Shown here: piece after piece, positions 63,669-64,000 of the stretch
Position numbering within the stretch: position 1 is the stretch's first letter
Layout: each line of letters opens with the position of its first letter
NCBI RefSeq assembly: GCF_000730245.1
Contig: NZ_CP004403.1
Coordinates: forward strand, 930,001 to 994,000
Reading direction: 5' to 3'
DNA from: an endosymbiont of Acanthamoeba sp. UWC8
GTDB taxonomy: Bacteria; Pseudomonadota; Alphaproteobacteria; Rickettsiales; Midichloriaceae
DNA: 64,000 nucleotides
The notes under the pieces: model-generated
Told to the model about the DNA's origin: nothing
Seen by the model: only the letters and a program-made list of their open reading frames with translations
Database searches by the model: none
Position numbers and translations under genes: made by a program

Positions 63669-64000
63669 ATGAGTAATCAAGTTAGCGAAGCAGTAGCAAT
63701 TGACCAATTCGGCAATAAACAGCCGCTTAAAATTGTTGATCAAGTGACCAGGAAAAAAACCGGTGACGGAAAGATAGAAAAGATTACCGGCACTACAAAA
63801 AATGACCATATCATTTCCAAAGATAGTAAAGACGCCGGAAAAAAACTTATTTTTGCCGGAGCAGGTGATGACACCATCGAATCTTTAAACCAAGGTAATG
63901 ATATTTATATTTGGGGCAAAGGCCATGGCAATGATGTTATTATTGAAAAGAAAACAAAAGGCGATCATAAAGATATGGTGCAAATGGTAGGAGATATAAC
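63669..64000 (+). CDS. RTX-like repeat protein, N-terminal part (runs off the window)
   Basis: An open frame from the ATG at 63669 is uninterrupted to the window end (110 codons). It begins MSNQVSEAVAIDQFGNKQPL and is hydrophilic, without a signal peptide. From about residue 60 it shows motifs like the calcium-binding RTX nonapeptide (IFAGAGDDTIESLNQGND and GKGHGNDVII). RTX proteins are usually exported by type I systems, so a location behind virD4 is curious. The repeat matches are few and the C-terminus is outside the window, so family assignment is tentative. Confidence 0.6.
   Translation, partial: MSNQVSEAVAIDQFGNKQPLKIVDQVTRKKTGDGKIEKITGTTKNDHIISKDSKDAGKKLIFAGAGDDTIESLNQGNDIYIWGKGHGNDVIIEKKTKGDHKDMVQMVGDI

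Noticed and set aside
1-64000. CRISPR array
   Set aside because: No regularly spaced direct repeats with unique spacers exist; the tandem repeats found are all coding.

Overview
This is chromosomal DNA from a low-G+C, gene-dense alphaproteobacterium. It most likely belongs to the Rickettsiales, and the gene mix fits a flagellum-bearing, Midichloria/Jidaibacter-like protist endosymbiont best. The evidence is a rickettsial-type P-T4SS locus (virB8-virB9-virB10-virB11-virD4) directly behind sodB, a very long membrane VirB6-like protein at a separate locus, a retropepsin-like protease of the Rickettsia APRc type, alphaproteobacterial NDUFA12 and NDUFA9 homologues, an ankyrin protein, and flagellar export genes fliO/fliP beside cell-wall genes. 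The assignment is inference from gene content; no rRNA gene is present to confirm it.

Layout: 0-6 kb holds a truncated unknown gene, fliP-fliO-PBP1A (one tight minus-strand unit) and a periplasmic transglutaminase-like protein. 6-16 kb is housekeeping: coaBC, rppH, a methyltransferase, ssb, rpmE, a VirB6-like giant, rsfS, a frameshifted nadD, and lon with a heat-shock-type promoter. 16-25 kb has mreD-PBP2, a 1,076-residue coiled-coil repeat protein, folE and two unknown hydrophobic proteins. 25-30 kb has three consecutive membrane-protein genes that each carry one frame-breaking indel, then dedA. 30-36 kb has a YfgM-like protein, a GNAT enzyme, thpR, hpf, rlmN, an SbtA-like transporter and a lipoprotein. 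36-48 kb has kdsB with a TPR protein, a retropepsin, tRNA-Arg with greA, uvrA, a broken DUF1653 gene, and phoH-ybeY-corC. 48-55 kb has an outer-membrane beta-barrel, two orphan genes with related upstream regions, dacA, rsmE, gshA and an ankyrin protein. 55-64 kb has a DUF2155 gene with mlaD, NDUFA12, NDUFA9, sodB, the T4SS operon and the start of an RTX-like protein.

Two things in the window are not ordinary gene content. First, a dispersed MITE-like element of about 240 bp, with imperfect terminal inverted repeats and two internal perfect hairpins, occurs three times (about 31.7, 35.7 and 45.3 kb; the middle copy is inverted and truncated). Second, six genes (nadD, two EamA-type transporters, a symporter/histidine-kinase fusion, rlmN and a DUF1653 gene) each become a full-length, conserved reading frame when one small indel is corrected. 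Four of the six indels lie in A/T homopolymers. This may be sequencing error, real decay, or a homopolymer-slippage phenomenon; the window alone cannot decide.

Functionally, the window combines envelope building (PBP1A, PBP2, MreD, DacA, KdsB, Mla), a protein-secretion machine with plausible effector candidates (ankyrin protein, coiled-coil protein, short orphan proteins, RTX-like protein), and ribosome/stress functions (Lon, HPF, RsfS, GreA, SodB).
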